A stretch of 11,682 nucleotides of DNA from Phoronis pallida. Its lineage: Eukaryota > Phoronida > Phoronidae. Positions 1-8,001 of the stretch are shown here, piece after piece (positions within the stretch are counted from its first letter, which is position 1; each line of letters starts with the position of its first letter). Under the pieces are notes generated by a model, which worked only from the letters and a program-made list of their open reading frames with translations, searched no databases and was not told the origin of the DNA. Location of the stretch: NCBI GenBank assembly GCA_028565715.1, contig JAOXYC010201573.1:1-11682 (forward strand), read 5' to 3'. The translations under genes and the position numbers were made by a program.

Positions 1-884
1 TGTTTGGAATTTTAATTAGAAGACAGTCGGGTTATTTAGTGTGCAATTAAACGTGCGCATCATTTTACAATTGCAACACACGGTAGTTGACCAAGGGCAT
101 GAAACAAGAGTTAGATTGTATCGTCTTACTATCAACATGTTGTATGTGCTGATTATCTAAACCTCCGGATCCTCTCCTAATATTTGACGAGAAAACTCTA
201 GCCATTTTTATTTCTGAAAAAATGTCATTTATTCTGTAAAACGCGGGAATTTGTTTAAATACGCATTTTCTAAAACATTTTTTCTGTCAAAGCGAATGTC
301 TGTTATGGTAAAATTGTTAGAAGTCCCTGAGGTTCATACTATTCCACTGACTATTTAGATACAGTCGTAAGAATTCCTGAGTTGAAAACACAAAATTGAC
401 GTTTTTGTAAGTGATGCGGAGCTTTTTGACTGCGACACTAAGCAGAACCATTAGACAGATATATCAACTGTTTCTTCAGAAGATTTTCCTCATCGTTAAC
501 CAAAATTGTAAAACTGAAACAAAAATCAATACGTTTCCTTTTACAATACGAAAAGCCGAATGACGCCCTATATAAACAACCCAAATTCCGCGAAAAAACG
601 TATGATGTTATTGAAGGTATAACAGATAGTCCAAGAAAGAAAGTACTGACTCTTATTTGTAGTGTGTTATTGACATTATAAAATTCAAATTTCATTCAAA
701 TTGAAAATGCTCCTAGCCACGTCATACAATTCCTTCTTTTCGGCAAAACTGTTCGGGATCAAGCCAGGTTGAAATAACCCTGCCAATCTTATCGTTTTTT
801 TAAAAAAACCCCAAAACAGCATGAGTTGAATTAAATGAAAACATCCTAGGGCCCTGAATAATGGCAAGTCTATCGCTGTCAGTA
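1..884. other. AT-rich intergenic or intronic DNA, no supported gene
   Basis: I find no coding segment that I would defend here. The minus-strand open frames at 438-695 and 685-918 are low-complexity, hydrophobic and rich in Phe, Ser and Leu, as expected from AT-rich noncoding DNA. A TATATAAA sequence on the + strand at 569-576 follows a CpG-containing stretch, but no downstream gene supports it as a promoter. Confidence 0.6.
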
Positions 885-1135
885 ACTCGGGTAGTCCGCT
901 ATATGCACATGTCCACAACAGTGGCTAGTGGTGCCATGAGTCTGCGTACTGTCACATAGAGAGTGGAGTTAAAAGAATCCACCACCACGATCACGCTGCG
1001 TAAACGACTCGATACAAACAGTATAGGGGCGCTGTCATGCGGTGATACGCGCCATCTTTGTAACCAATACGCGGTCGGCGTGTGCACGCTCTCTAGGCGT
1101 TACCGGTTCCCGCGTCGACCGTATATCGGAGAGGT
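885..1135 (-). promoter_or_regulatory. CpG-dense island, candidate TATA-less promoter
   Basis: By eye this stretch carries roughly 25 CpG dinucleotides in 250 bases, far above its AT-rich flanks. Read on the minus strand, an ATTGG box (inverted CCAAT, 1064-1068) is followed after three bases by CAAAGATGGCGC (1060-1049). That matches the YY1-type AAGATGGCG element, which is known to sit just downstream of start sites in TATA-less animal promoters. I therefore infer transcription leftward, starting near 1050-1070. The ATG inside the YY1 motif opens only a very short frame (MARITA, then stop), so any first exon is probably untranslated. The arms GGCGC (1028-1032) and GCGCC (1049-1053) could form a small hairpin over the same spot. 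Alternatives are a bidirectional promoter, or a conserved GC-rich exon. Confidence 0.4.
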
Positions 1136-2108
1136 TTGAACATTTTCGTGGTCAGCCTATAACGTTGCTTTTTTTGGAAGCCTACTGTATGGAATAGTTA
1201 CGGAATTTATAAGTCGATTTGTCACAATTTTTAAAAATGAAAAAATTAGCAAACAGACTTAAACGAATTTCGATAACACAAAATAAGTTCATAATATTTC
1301 CCAAGAAAAACAATTTATTTTCAATGAATTGAAATAAAAAAGACTGCCCTTTTATTTAAGTTATTGAAATATTATTCAAGGTAATGACTGTGACTCAGTA
1401 ATATAACGTCTGTACTTTTTCTGCAGGCCATCCTGCATGGTAAAGTTACATAATATAACGTGATCTCCTCAAAGTGATACTTGAGCACCGTCAGTAAGTT
1501 CCGGTACATTTCGTTTGGTGGCGACAGTCTCCGTCCAGTCCCCTACCGAAACCTGCCCATGACCTGGACATGATCATAGGAACCTTTCATTGAACGCATG
1601 TCAGTCGGTTCATAATTAATTAAATGTCTCTACGTTTTAAATCATATTTTCCGTTTTAGAAAGTGCCGTTTAAATCTGGTTTATACAGCAGATAAAACTT
1701 CAAATACAGCAAAAAACAATATTGCGGGGTTTTTTTCGTTTTATTTTTTCCGACTCGTCTCATTTTCTAGACATGGGTTTTAAGAGTAACAAAACAAGGT
1801 TTTTCGATAGAATCATGAGAAACGGTCTTTGTATTCTCGTTCCACAAGTCAAATGATCGACACAGACCACTCCGCCATGTGAAGTCGTCTCTAGTTTATT
1901 GCCAATGTGAGAGCTCATATTTCATAATGTTTATGCTCTCAATTGCACTAATGTTTTCACACTAACAACAACAACAACACACTGGAAGACGCGAGTGCAC
2001 CGCCAACGCTAGCAACAGAGACAATTGACATGGATTTGTTGAAATTATTGTATTATCCCTTGTATTTGAGAAAATTATTCACTTTTTTAAAATTTGTTCA
2101 CCTCCTAG
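1136..2108. other. AT-rich DNA with GC-richer patches, no supported gene
   Basis: Patches around 1500-1600 and 1980-2010 are GC-richer. Between 1500 and 1600 one + strand frame stays open for about 30 codons, but no start, family resemblance or convincing splice pair supports it. A short AAC microsatellite lies at 1964-1978. The rest is AT-rich, with nothing I can call. Confidence 0.5.
1964..1978. repeat. Short (AAC)5 microsatellite
   Basis: Five perfect tandem AAC units are visible. The tract is short and probably neutral. Confidence 0.9.
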
Positions 2109-2199
2109 GTCAGGCGGCGTCACCAAAAATTGCGGTATCTGTTATTCGTATGCGCATGTGAGCTCGAACCGCTCGGGTGTAGAAATACATCGGGTTGTG
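2109..2199 (+). CDS. Candidate internal coding exon (91 nt), product unknown
   Basis: This segment is flanked by a good acceptor (a pyrimidine-rich tract ending CACCTCCTAG, with AG at 2107-2108) and a strong donor (G|GTAAGT, with GT at 2200-2201). Taking the first base as the end of a split codon, the next 30 codons are open and end exactly at the donor, so the exon would be phase 2 in and phase 0 out. Its translation reads like ordinary protein: it has a Cys-Gly-Ile-Cys pair at residues 8-11, several Ser and Val, and codons favouring purine-N-pyrimidine. A second frame is also open, which weakens the call. CpG content is higher than in the flanks, so it could instead be a 5' untranslated exon or promoter; TGCGCATG at about 2151 resembles an NRF1 half-site. 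I do not recognise the family. The candidate exon at 3281-3355 has a compatible phase. Confidence 0.25.
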
Positions 2200-3280
2200 G
2201 TAAGTAAAACAGTTCAGGGGAGAAATTTGTAAAAAGTGATTAAATTTTGCGATAGGGACAAAAGAATAATGTCAACACCGACGAATGAATCTTTTTTGCG
2301 ATAACGTTGTCCCAACCCTACAATCGTACATTGTACAACTGAACTAGTATGAAAGTATTCAGGATCTTTTACATCAATGTACCAATTTTCAATTTAAATT
2401 ATGAGAATTTACGGATTCAAAACCTTTTGTAAAAAATCTAAACCTCAAATGTTCTTGTTTGTTTTCTGACGTAGAAAAGAACAATTAATTTACACACAAA
2501 TTGAAATAATTTGTTATAATTAGCGTTGTCATGACGACCAGGATATACTATTATATTGTAGTTCACATAAATATAATCTTTTAATAAATTTGCTTTCCAA
2601 ACTCAAACTTGGGCTCGAAGTATTCTTGTACATGTTTATCAAATCTTTTTATTTGTTTGAATATAAAATTAACTAAAGTGAAATTTTGTTGAATGCGCGA
2701 TCACAAAATGTATCGCATATACACACAAAAAAACACGTAAGATTGAAATGTCCATTGATATGTAAACTGTCTTTATAAATTCACACACACAAAAATTATG
2801 TTGAAAATATTCGTAGATGCACAGAAAGAAAAGGTTGAAATGTTGCCAATTATTCATTATAACAAATGCAATGTTTGATAATTATCATTAATTGTTTATG
2901 AATCTACACATGCAGACATTCCTGCAAAATTCTGTTTTAGTTCCACTCGTCCTTTTTCATTATTCAATTATAAACAAAAATTGCCTGTTCTTCATGTAAA
3001 CAAAAGAAACAAATTCATTTCCATACATTAAACGATTTGTTTTAATGAATGTTGACATGTCGATGATTGACGCGTCAACACATTGGGTTTAACAAGTACT
3101 AAATAGTCAACAAGCTCAGTTTAAACTGCCATGAACCGCTCAACACAACGTACTGATTGAATGACGCGTTTTTTAAATTTGAGAGCTATATCTTGATCTT
3201 GATTTTGGAAACGTCACACGGTCATTTTTGGCATTGGAACGGTTCAAATGATATTGAAATATAAGTGTCAAGTGGCACAG
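2200..3280. other. AT-rich DNA, no supported gene
   Basis: This is low-complexity AT-rich sequence with A runs and some CA-rich tracts near 2720-2800. A perfect 12-bp palindrome TTGACGCGTCAA sits at 3067-3078. The minus-strand frame at 2669-2857 reads through the CA-rich tract and is not credible. Confidence 0.55.
3067..3078. repeat. 12-bp perfect palindrome TTGACGCGTCAA
   Basis: The palindrome is perfect and centred on ACGCGT. A GTTGAC half lies 16 bases upstream (3051-3056), and a further TGACGCG occurs near 3163. It could be a binding site for a dimeric regulator, but a lone 12-mer of this kind is not strong evidence. Confidence 0.35.
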
Positions 3281-3355
3281 ATTGAGAGTTGGTCATCACG
3301 TGACCAAGGACCTTTGAAGGATGTCCAAATCGTAGTTCAACCCATCCAACTAAAC
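3281..3355 (+). CDS. Candidate short internal coding exon (75 nt), product unknown
   Basis: A CACAG acceptor (AG at 3279-3280) and a strong GTAAGT donor (GT at 3356-3357) bound exactly 25 open codons, phase 0 at both ends. The peptide begins IESWSSRDQGPLKDVQ and looks protein-like, with purine-N-pyrimidine codons. The same frame is open further upstream from an ATG at 3248, so an initial exon 3248-3355 is an alternative. The upstream pyrimidine tract is weak, and the exon cannot join in frame to the candidate at 3410-3613 (phase mismatch), which lowers confidence. It holds CACGTG at 3297-3302 within ATCACGTGACC, an E-box of the MiT/TFE/USF type, so the segment may be regulatory rather than coding. 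I recognise no family. Confidence 0.2.
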
Positions 3356-3409
3356 GTAAGTCTCCCAGATATTGAATTAGTTTTACCAATATTAACGTAC
3401 TTATCCGAG

Positions 3410-3613
3410 GGACGACGAATTCGCAGTTTCCAAAGTGGCGAGTAGTAAAATTGTTCCCAATCTGTGCATGGATCCCAGTAACTCGCCCCGGACCGCGAGT
3501 GAAGTGAAAAAGTACCGACTATAACCGTTACCCCAATACGACAAGTTGTGCCTGAAAAGACCGCTGCTGTGTCAAATATGAACTCTACTAACAACGGGCC
3601 TTCGGTTTACCAT
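3410..3613 (+). CDS. Candidate coding exon with one frame break at an A5 run
   Basis: From 3396 an open frame runs through an ATG at 3468 (MDPSNSPRTASEV...) to a stop at 3522. At the five-A run 3507-3511 the adjoining frame (from 3506) takes over and stays open to a GTATGT sequence at 3614-3619 that could be a splice donor. A one-base change in the A run would connect the two parts. Both parts are coding-like: they have purine-N-pyrimidine codons, are rich in Ser, Thr, Pro, Asn and Val, and suggest a disordered region. The break could be an assembly error, a polymorphism or a decayed gene. The exon may start at the ATG, or be internal with AG at 3408-3409 and a TATTAAC branch-like motif before it. 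The region is GC-richer than its flanks. A minus-strand frame (3337-3594) overlaps it and is an alternative. The product is not recognised. Confidence 0.3.
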
Positions 3614-3619
3614 GTATGT

Positions 3620-5340
3620 AAAACTCCAGAACATCTAAATTAAAAAATAACAAAAAATACTTAATTAACTCATTTTTGGGGGGAAATTGTGACCACGTAA
3701 TGGACATTTCTTGTGTTACAGAGTTTATTTTGCGATTCAATGCCAGTATTTGATATTTCATATAATGATAACTGTAACCTTAGCCAAAGGGAAACGAGTC
3801 ACGATTGAACGTCGGTTCATACATTGAAGCTTTCATTGCAAATATTTATATTAACATAACTTGTTTTAAAGAAATTATATACAAACAAAACATGAGATTC
3901 AGGCATATTGAAATTGTTTGACAAATTCAAGAATTAAAATGTCTAAATCAAAAACAATGACTTTTTTAGATTAATTTTTTGAAAGAAAAATGAATTCTTT
4001 TTAACAAAATAAAAAAGATCATAGTGTTAACTTATTTTAATATGTTAAAACATCGTTTTTCATTCCTTCAAATTTTGAAAATTCATTTTTGTAGCACACT
4101 GTGTGAAAAATAAATGGATAAATAACAATAGATTATCTTTTCCCGTGAATTTGAAAACTATTGACCAAAACAACTGAAAATATTAATATTTTTTTCAATA
4201 AAAAATCAGTTTTCAAAAACCAGTTTTATAATGAAAATTGTTAAACCTCTGTTTCGTTTCCTTAACCTATTTCTAAAAGTTAATTAGATACCGTACCAAT
4301 GTGTTGAAATATAAAAATAAACATTTGTTAAAATGTTAAATTAATCCTTTGTTTCACTGGAATCAAAACCAGCTTTATTTTAAAGTTTGTTAAACTTTCC
4401 TCTATCTGAACACGTTTTAAATATTGTGGAAAAACTTATTAAAATTTCAAATTTCAATTGTCAAATTATCCGATTGTGAAAATGTTTGAATAATGCTTAT
4501 TTTCAAATGAATAAGCCTTTTTGAAAGAGCTGTTTAAACTAAAACTGTGTGTAAATAGTAAATGTACCTCCAAGCTGTTAGTCCCGTATTAAACCTGTTG
4601 ATTGGACGCTTGTTTAGCATATTGACAAAATTCACATGACAAACCGTGATAGATTGCCAACAACTGCAAGCCAGTTCTGCACTAAAATCGTGAAATATCA
4701 AGCGTGGTTAGCAAATTGAAATTCAAATAATAGTTGATGGCTTGCAGCGAATGTACGCGTAAACTTTGTATAAACTCGCCTTTAATTAGTTCTGGAATGT
4801 AGTTGACTAAGATTTGAAATGTGGAAAGACGAAACATTATTTTTAGAAAATTAGCCTCACAAATTTACCCAGCCGATTTACGATAATTTTGAAAACAACA
4901 AAAACAAATATGTTTCGAAAAAATGAATTAATAATCCAATTCCGAATTTTTCAGTCTTTTCTTAATTTATCTTTTTGTTGTTTTTTCAAATATTTATTTA
5001 TTTTTATTTACGGTAAATATACATGCCACTTGAATCAACTTTGGTATAAACCCGGGAAAACTATTCTCACCTTTAAATCAGCTAAATCAAACATAAAAAG
5101 CTAATATCAATGACATTGTAAATATTAATCCAAGATCGAAATGCTGTAGTTATTGATGTACTTATTTTTGATCCAACTATCAAAATGCTTTTCGAATTAT
5201 TATAACATCTTTAGTAGGGAGAATGATTCCCGGCTTGAAAACAGAGAGTTTAAGCCCTTAAAAAAGTTGGTATTAACTTTAAATGAACGTGCTCATATAT
5301 GGTCTTCTAACCTAAAATCGTCTACGAAATGCAAACCATT
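3620..5340. other. AT-rich DNA, no supported gene
   Basis: This is strongly AT-rich sequence with many A and T runs, and no splice-flanked coding-like segment was seen. A 10-bp inverted repeat (CTGCAAGCCA at 4664-4673, TGGCTTGCAG at 4738-4747) has a 64-base loop and is of uncertain meaning. The + strand frames at 4889-5104 and 5153-5350 look like composition artefacts. Confidence 0.6.
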
Positions 5341-5350
5341 TCAACCATAG

Positions 5351-5490
5351 CCCCGCCCATTGGTTTCCACGTAATATGCAAATAAGCTGGATAAACCCCG
5401 CCCATAACTATTCTAAGTTTCCACAAACAAGAGTATCCCGTACGATAAGAGTTCTCCTGTTCTATAAATAGTCTAATTCAATTAACTCAC
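5351..5490 (+). promoter_or_regulatory. Candidate RNA polymerase II promoter (GC boxes, CCAAT, octamer, TATA)
   Basis: Within 120 bases there are two copies of CCCCGCCCAT, each containing an Sp1-type GC box (5351-5358 and 5396-5403, 45 bases apart). There is also an inverted CCAAT box ATTGG (5359-5363), a perfect octamer ATGCAAAT (5376-5383) and a TATA box TATAAATA (5463-5470). A TCA initiator-like sequence near 5487-5489 falls about 26 bases after the TATA start, giving a predicted start around 5489. Octamer plus CCAAT plus TATA is typical of animal H2B histone promoters and of some small-RNA genes. However, no histone-like coding sequence follows, and the first short frames after it end within about 15 codons. 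The transcript may be noncoding, or have an untranslated first exon. The local GC-box density stands out in AT-rich DNA. Confidence 0.45.
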
Positions 5491-5667
5491 ATACATATTA
5501 TCTCTGCTCCCGTTTCAAAACACAAATTCTCACTACATTCAAGTCAGGGATACGTGGTTAGGAAAGCAAATTTAGAAATATTGTTCCAGAAAATTATAAT
5601 CATATTTTTCAATAATTCCACAAGTCTTAATTCCAAAACAAAAAGATGTGCATAGTGCAAGGTCGAT

Positions 5668-5712
5668 TTTTAAAGATGGGTAGTCCTCAATAAGGACTAC
5701 CAGTCTTTAAAA
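5668..5712 (+). repeat. Strong 20-position hairpin with a 5-base loop
   Basis: The outer arms TTTTAAAGA (5668-5676) and TCTTTAAAA (5704-5712) pair over nine bases. A 2x2 internal loop (TG against AG) separates them from inner arms GGTAGTCCT (5679-5687) and AGGACTACC (5693-5701), which also pair over nine. The terminal loop is CAATA. It lies about 180 bases downstream of the predicted start of the 5351-5490 promoter, so it could be a structured element of that transcript. The stem is too short for a typical microRNA precursor and does not match the histone mRNA 3' stem-loop. Confidence 0.75.
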
Positions 5713-5719
5713 GACAATG

Positions 5720-6481
5720 TACTTATATTAGCACAAAATTCTTTTCAAAATTAAGACTTGCGAAATGTTTGAAAAATATGAATATGATTTTCGTGAAAAC
5801 AATATTTTGAGGACAAAAAGGAATCCTTAAGTTCAGTGAGTTTATGTTGCGTGGCAGATACTTTTAAAGCTAAATAATTCATGTCATATTTCAACACATT
5901 TGAATCGAGTTGTATATGATTTGAATTGTTTTATTGTTGAAAAATAAATTCACTGAAGTTGAAATTCAAGTTCCTAATAAACAAATTCCATTTGAAGGAA
6001 TAAGTGAAATCAATTAAAGTTTATTGCTTAAACAGAAATAATGAATAACCTCAAAAAACCTTTCAAGTTTTATTTATATTTTCATAATAATCGTCTTCAA
6101 TTTTTTAATTGGCCTGGACGTTTTTCAGTCTTGTTTTTTTTAGAATGAAAATACATGCACACGTGAAGTTTATGATAAACCTGTAGAAAAACTTTGCTAA
6201 AACTCTTTTCAATTCTCCAAATTCTATACCAGATCTAATGTTTTTACTGAGTGGCAAACCAAATGTCCTGGGGTTTTCAGTATCAAATGTTTTGCCAGAG
6301 TTTCAACCAGTAAGAAGCCAGATATGCTCATTATAAATAGGCTGTCGCCGCCAAATATTTACTTGGAGCGTGTGACTTTGTTTATGGCTGGCTAATATAC
6401 CAGACCGTTTGATAACAGCAGACACAGCGGGCCTACACTGGCCGCAGCGCATGATCGTGGATTATAAGGCTACTTGTTGAA
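5720..6481. other. AT-rich DNA, no supported gene apart from a TATA-like site
   Basis: No credible exon was found. The stretch is AT-rich up to about 6320, then modestly GC-richer to about 6470, where a TATA-like site begins the only notable feature. Confidence 0.5.
6332..6340 (+). promoter_or_regulatory. TATA-box-like TATAAATAG before a CpG-richer stretch
   Basis: TATAAATAG fits the TATA consensus and is followed by CTGTCGCCGCC and a GC-richer stretch to about 6470. The ATGs near 6384 and 6450 open only very short frames. No upstream elements were recognised, so promoter activity is an inference only. Confidence 0.25.
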
Positions 6482-6494
6482 TAGTAGCTAGAAT
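6482..6494 (+). repeat. Left candidate target-site duplication of the palindromic element
   Basis: TAGTAGCTAGAAT here matches TAGTAACTAGAAT at 6878-6890 in direct orientation at 12 of 13 positions. The copies bracket the palindromic element, but the left copy lies 24 bases outside the inverted arm. It may be a target duplication plus element-end sequence, or coincidence in AT-rich DNA. Confidence 0.35.
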
Positions 6495-6563
6495 TAATTT
6501 AGTTTTTGGCCATAGCATTAAGATGAATTTGAAGAAAAACACAAATATTTTCAGGTCCATGTC

Positions 6564-6595
6564 GACGTTTCGGTTTATTCGGCAACCATCATCAG
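6564..6595 (-). ncRNA. Hammerhead-ribozyme-like core, left arm (probably degenerate)
   Basis: On the minus strand CTGATGA (6595-6589) is followed by a stem II candidate GGTT...AACC with a loop, then GAAAC and GTC (ending 6564). These are the invariant blocks of a hammerhead in the right order and spacing. There is one extra base between CTGATGA and stem II, and I cannot build convincing stems I and III, so self-cleavage is doubtful. An identical core is present in the right arm. Confidence 0.4.
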
Positions 6596-6625
6596 GAAAA
6601 TAGCAGCATTAAAAATGAGTTATAT

Positions 6626-6657
6626 CAAGAACTTATCACATAGGTGATGGGTTCTTG
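6626..6657 (+). repeat. 32-base mini-foldback nested in the left arm
   Basis: CAAGAAC pairs with GTTCTTG, and ATCAC with GTGAT, around an ATAG loop. The two intervening positions form U-G pairs in RNA, giving a continuous 14-bp stem. The block is absent from the right arm and is flanked by direct GTTATAT repeats (6619-6625, 6658-6664). This looks like a small insertion with a 7-bp duplication, although loss from the other arm is also possible. Confidence 0.65.
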
Positions 6658-6670
6658 GTTATATGTAAAC

Positions 6671-6719
6671 ATCCATTGATCAGGAAACAAATAGAATATT
6701 TGTTTCCTGATCAATGGAT
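6671..6719. repeat. Perfect 23-bp palindrome with 3-base loop (cruciform)
   Basis: The arms 6671-6693 and 6697-6719 are exact reverse complements around GAA. Each begins or ends with ATCCATTGATCAGG or its complement. The same ATCAATGGAT sequence recurs a third time at 6759-6768. The perfect identity suggests recent origin or ongoing correction, and the pair could extrude as a cruciform or fold as an RNA hairpin. Confidence 0.9.
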
Positions 6720-6802
6720 CTCCCTCAGGCAACATTCATTGAACATACGACGAGTCAAATCAATGGATGTATATATGACTCATTTTTAATGCTGTTATTT
6801 TC

Positions 6803-6834
6803 CTGATGATGGTTGCCGAATAAACCGAAACGTC
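6803..6834 (+). ncRNA. Hammerhead-ribozyme-like core, right arm (probably degenerate)
   Basis: CTGATGA (6803-6809), stem II candidate GGTT...AACC with an 8-base loop, then GAAAC (6827-6831) and GTC (6832-6834). It mirrors the left-arm core exactly. As there, one extra base precedes stem II and stems I and III are not clear, so I call it a remnant of a ribozyme-type motif rather than an active ribozyme. Confidence 0.4.
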
Positions 6835-6877
6835 GACATGGTCCTGAACATATTTGTGTCTTTCTTCAAATTCGTCT

Positions 6878-6890
6878 TAGTAACTAGAAT
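6878..6890 (+). repeat. Right candidate target-site duplication
   Basis: TAGTAACTAGAAT matches the left copy at 6482-6494 at 12 of 13 positions. It overlaps the last two bases of the inverted arm, so the exact insertion boundary is uncertain. Confidence 0.35.
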
Positions 6891-8001
6891 AGTTTTTTTT
6901 TCTGATGCCATTTTAATGCGCCCATTAGTCTTATCATAAAGTTGTGCTGTTCAAAAAGCTATCAATATTTTAGAAAAATTATCATTACACTACGTTTTAT
7001 TCCCGGTTTTATTCGCAGAATTGTCATTCAAAATGAAATTCTGTATCCAAAAGCTCGCTATAATGATAAAATACATTAAATGTCACTTTGATGCTGACGG
7101 TATAAAAGCGATGTTATATCCAGATTCATTATCAATATAATTAAAAAAAAATTCTGTCGATATTGAAGTGTACACAAATATTTCCTTTGATAAATAAGAT
7201 AAACTAGTAAATTACAAATTATCACAGAAAACTCAATCTAGTTCTTCGTTAAGTTCTTAAATAGGCATCTTTTTGTTGATTATATATCGTCAATTTTTTT
7301 TAATTTAAAAATTCTCGTAAAATGAGGATGTAATCTCTTTAATACTTTTGCACTTACATTTAATAATATGGGGTGCAAAACCTCACAAATTTGAAAAGGT
7401 AGAAAATCTCGGAACACAACCGGGAGTCGAACTACTTGCTTTCGGGACAGAAAAGGCATATATTAATTAGTCTTCAAATTAATTAATTACGTATTCATTG
7501 ATGAAAAAAGCGGGTTGTTTTCGACAAACTAACCTTGATTTATTTGAATTCATTTATCCCTAGTGACCAATGACCTGATTGTGTTGTCGTTTTTCCTGAA
7601 TTTCACTGACAGAGTCGTTTTAGATAATATTTTGTCCCATTTCTGTAACCTGAATCGGCAATTTGGAAGTATAGTTCAAAGGACTGTCTTTTTTCAAATC
7701 GTACTGAATTCTATACCAGGCTTAGCTTTTTTCTTTATTTTAGGTTGAATATGTTTGAAATCAGGCGCCAGATTCTTGCGTTGTTAAACAACCGCTTTAA
7801 AGTAATAATCTTAGAAATCGCGTTTCAGTTATATCTTCTCTTCCATTTTAATCCAAATTTTGAACCAATTGTTGAAAAAGGGTACAAATTAGTCTAAATG
7901 TTTGTGTTACGGCAGAAATTTCATATCATTTCATTCTTTAATGTTTTCAGAGATACGCGCATTCAGTGATAACCCATGACAAGAAATTTCATTTTGTTTT
8001 A
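6891..8001. other. AT-rich DNA, no supported gene
   Basis: Nothing here is called with confidence. On the minus strand GTTCGACTCCC (7432-7422) fits a tRNA B box, but no A box or cloverleaf accompanies it, so it is at most a SINE or tRNA relic. TATAAAAG occurs at 7101-7108 with no gene after it. The open frame at 7563-7748 is hydrophobic and AT-driven. Confidence 0.5.

Larger units (their letters stand above)
6519..6879. mobile_element. Palindromic Penelope-like-derived element (inverted arms of about 105-120 bp)
   Basis: The left arm starts at 6519 and the right arm ends at 6879. The arms are imperfect inverted copies over roughly 105-120 bases, differing at only a few positions from the outer TAAGAYGAATTTGAAG through GTCGACGTTTCGG and the TTAAAAATGAGT block to ATCCATTGAT. 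Each arm carries a CTGATGA...GAAACGTC core on the strand pointing outward. Known biology: Penelope-like retroelements of animals carry hammerhead ribozyme motifs in their terminal repeats, and inverted partial copies of the terminal repeats are described for them. Inference: this is a decayed, non-autonomous inverted pair of such termini. No reverse transcriptase or GIY-YIG coding sequence is present. The central part holds a 23-bp palindrome and a unique spacer at about 6720-6758. A generic foldback DNA element is the alternative. Confidence 0.6.

Noticed and set aside
438-918. Two overlapping minus-strand open frames (438-695, 685-918)
   Set aside because: AT-driven Phe/Ser/Leu composition, no splice or start support, no family resemblance.
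1427-1493. Segment with a very good acceptor (TTTTTCTGCAG) and donor (GTAAGT)
   Set aside because: All three + strand frames contain stops, so it is not coding. It could be an untranslated exon but nothing else supports that.
2669-2857. Minus-strand 62-codon open frame
   Set aside because: Reads through CA-rich low-complexity DNA; Cys/Val/Phe-rich artefact.
3337-3594. Minus-strand 86-codon open frame overlapping the candidate exon
   Set aside because: Starts at TTG rather than ATG. The + strand reading has the better codon pattern and splice signals. Kept as an alternative only.
4889-5350. Two + strand open frames in AT-rich DNA (4889-5104, 5153-5350)
   Set aside because: Lys/Phe/Ser/Asn-rich translations typical of random AT-rich sequence, with no supporting signals.
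5668-5712. Hairpin considered as histone mRNA 3' stem-loop or microRNA precursor
   Set aside because: Sequence and loop do not match the histone stem-loop consensus, and the stem and loop are too short for a typical microRNA precursor.
7422-7432. tRNA B-box-like GTTCGACTCCC on the minus strand
   Set aside because: No A box at the right distance and the T stem does not pair, so no tRNA is called.
7563-7748. Hydrophobic + strand open frame after a TAG acceptor-like site
   Set aside because: Length is within chance expectation for the composition, no donor fits well, and the apparent start is GTG.
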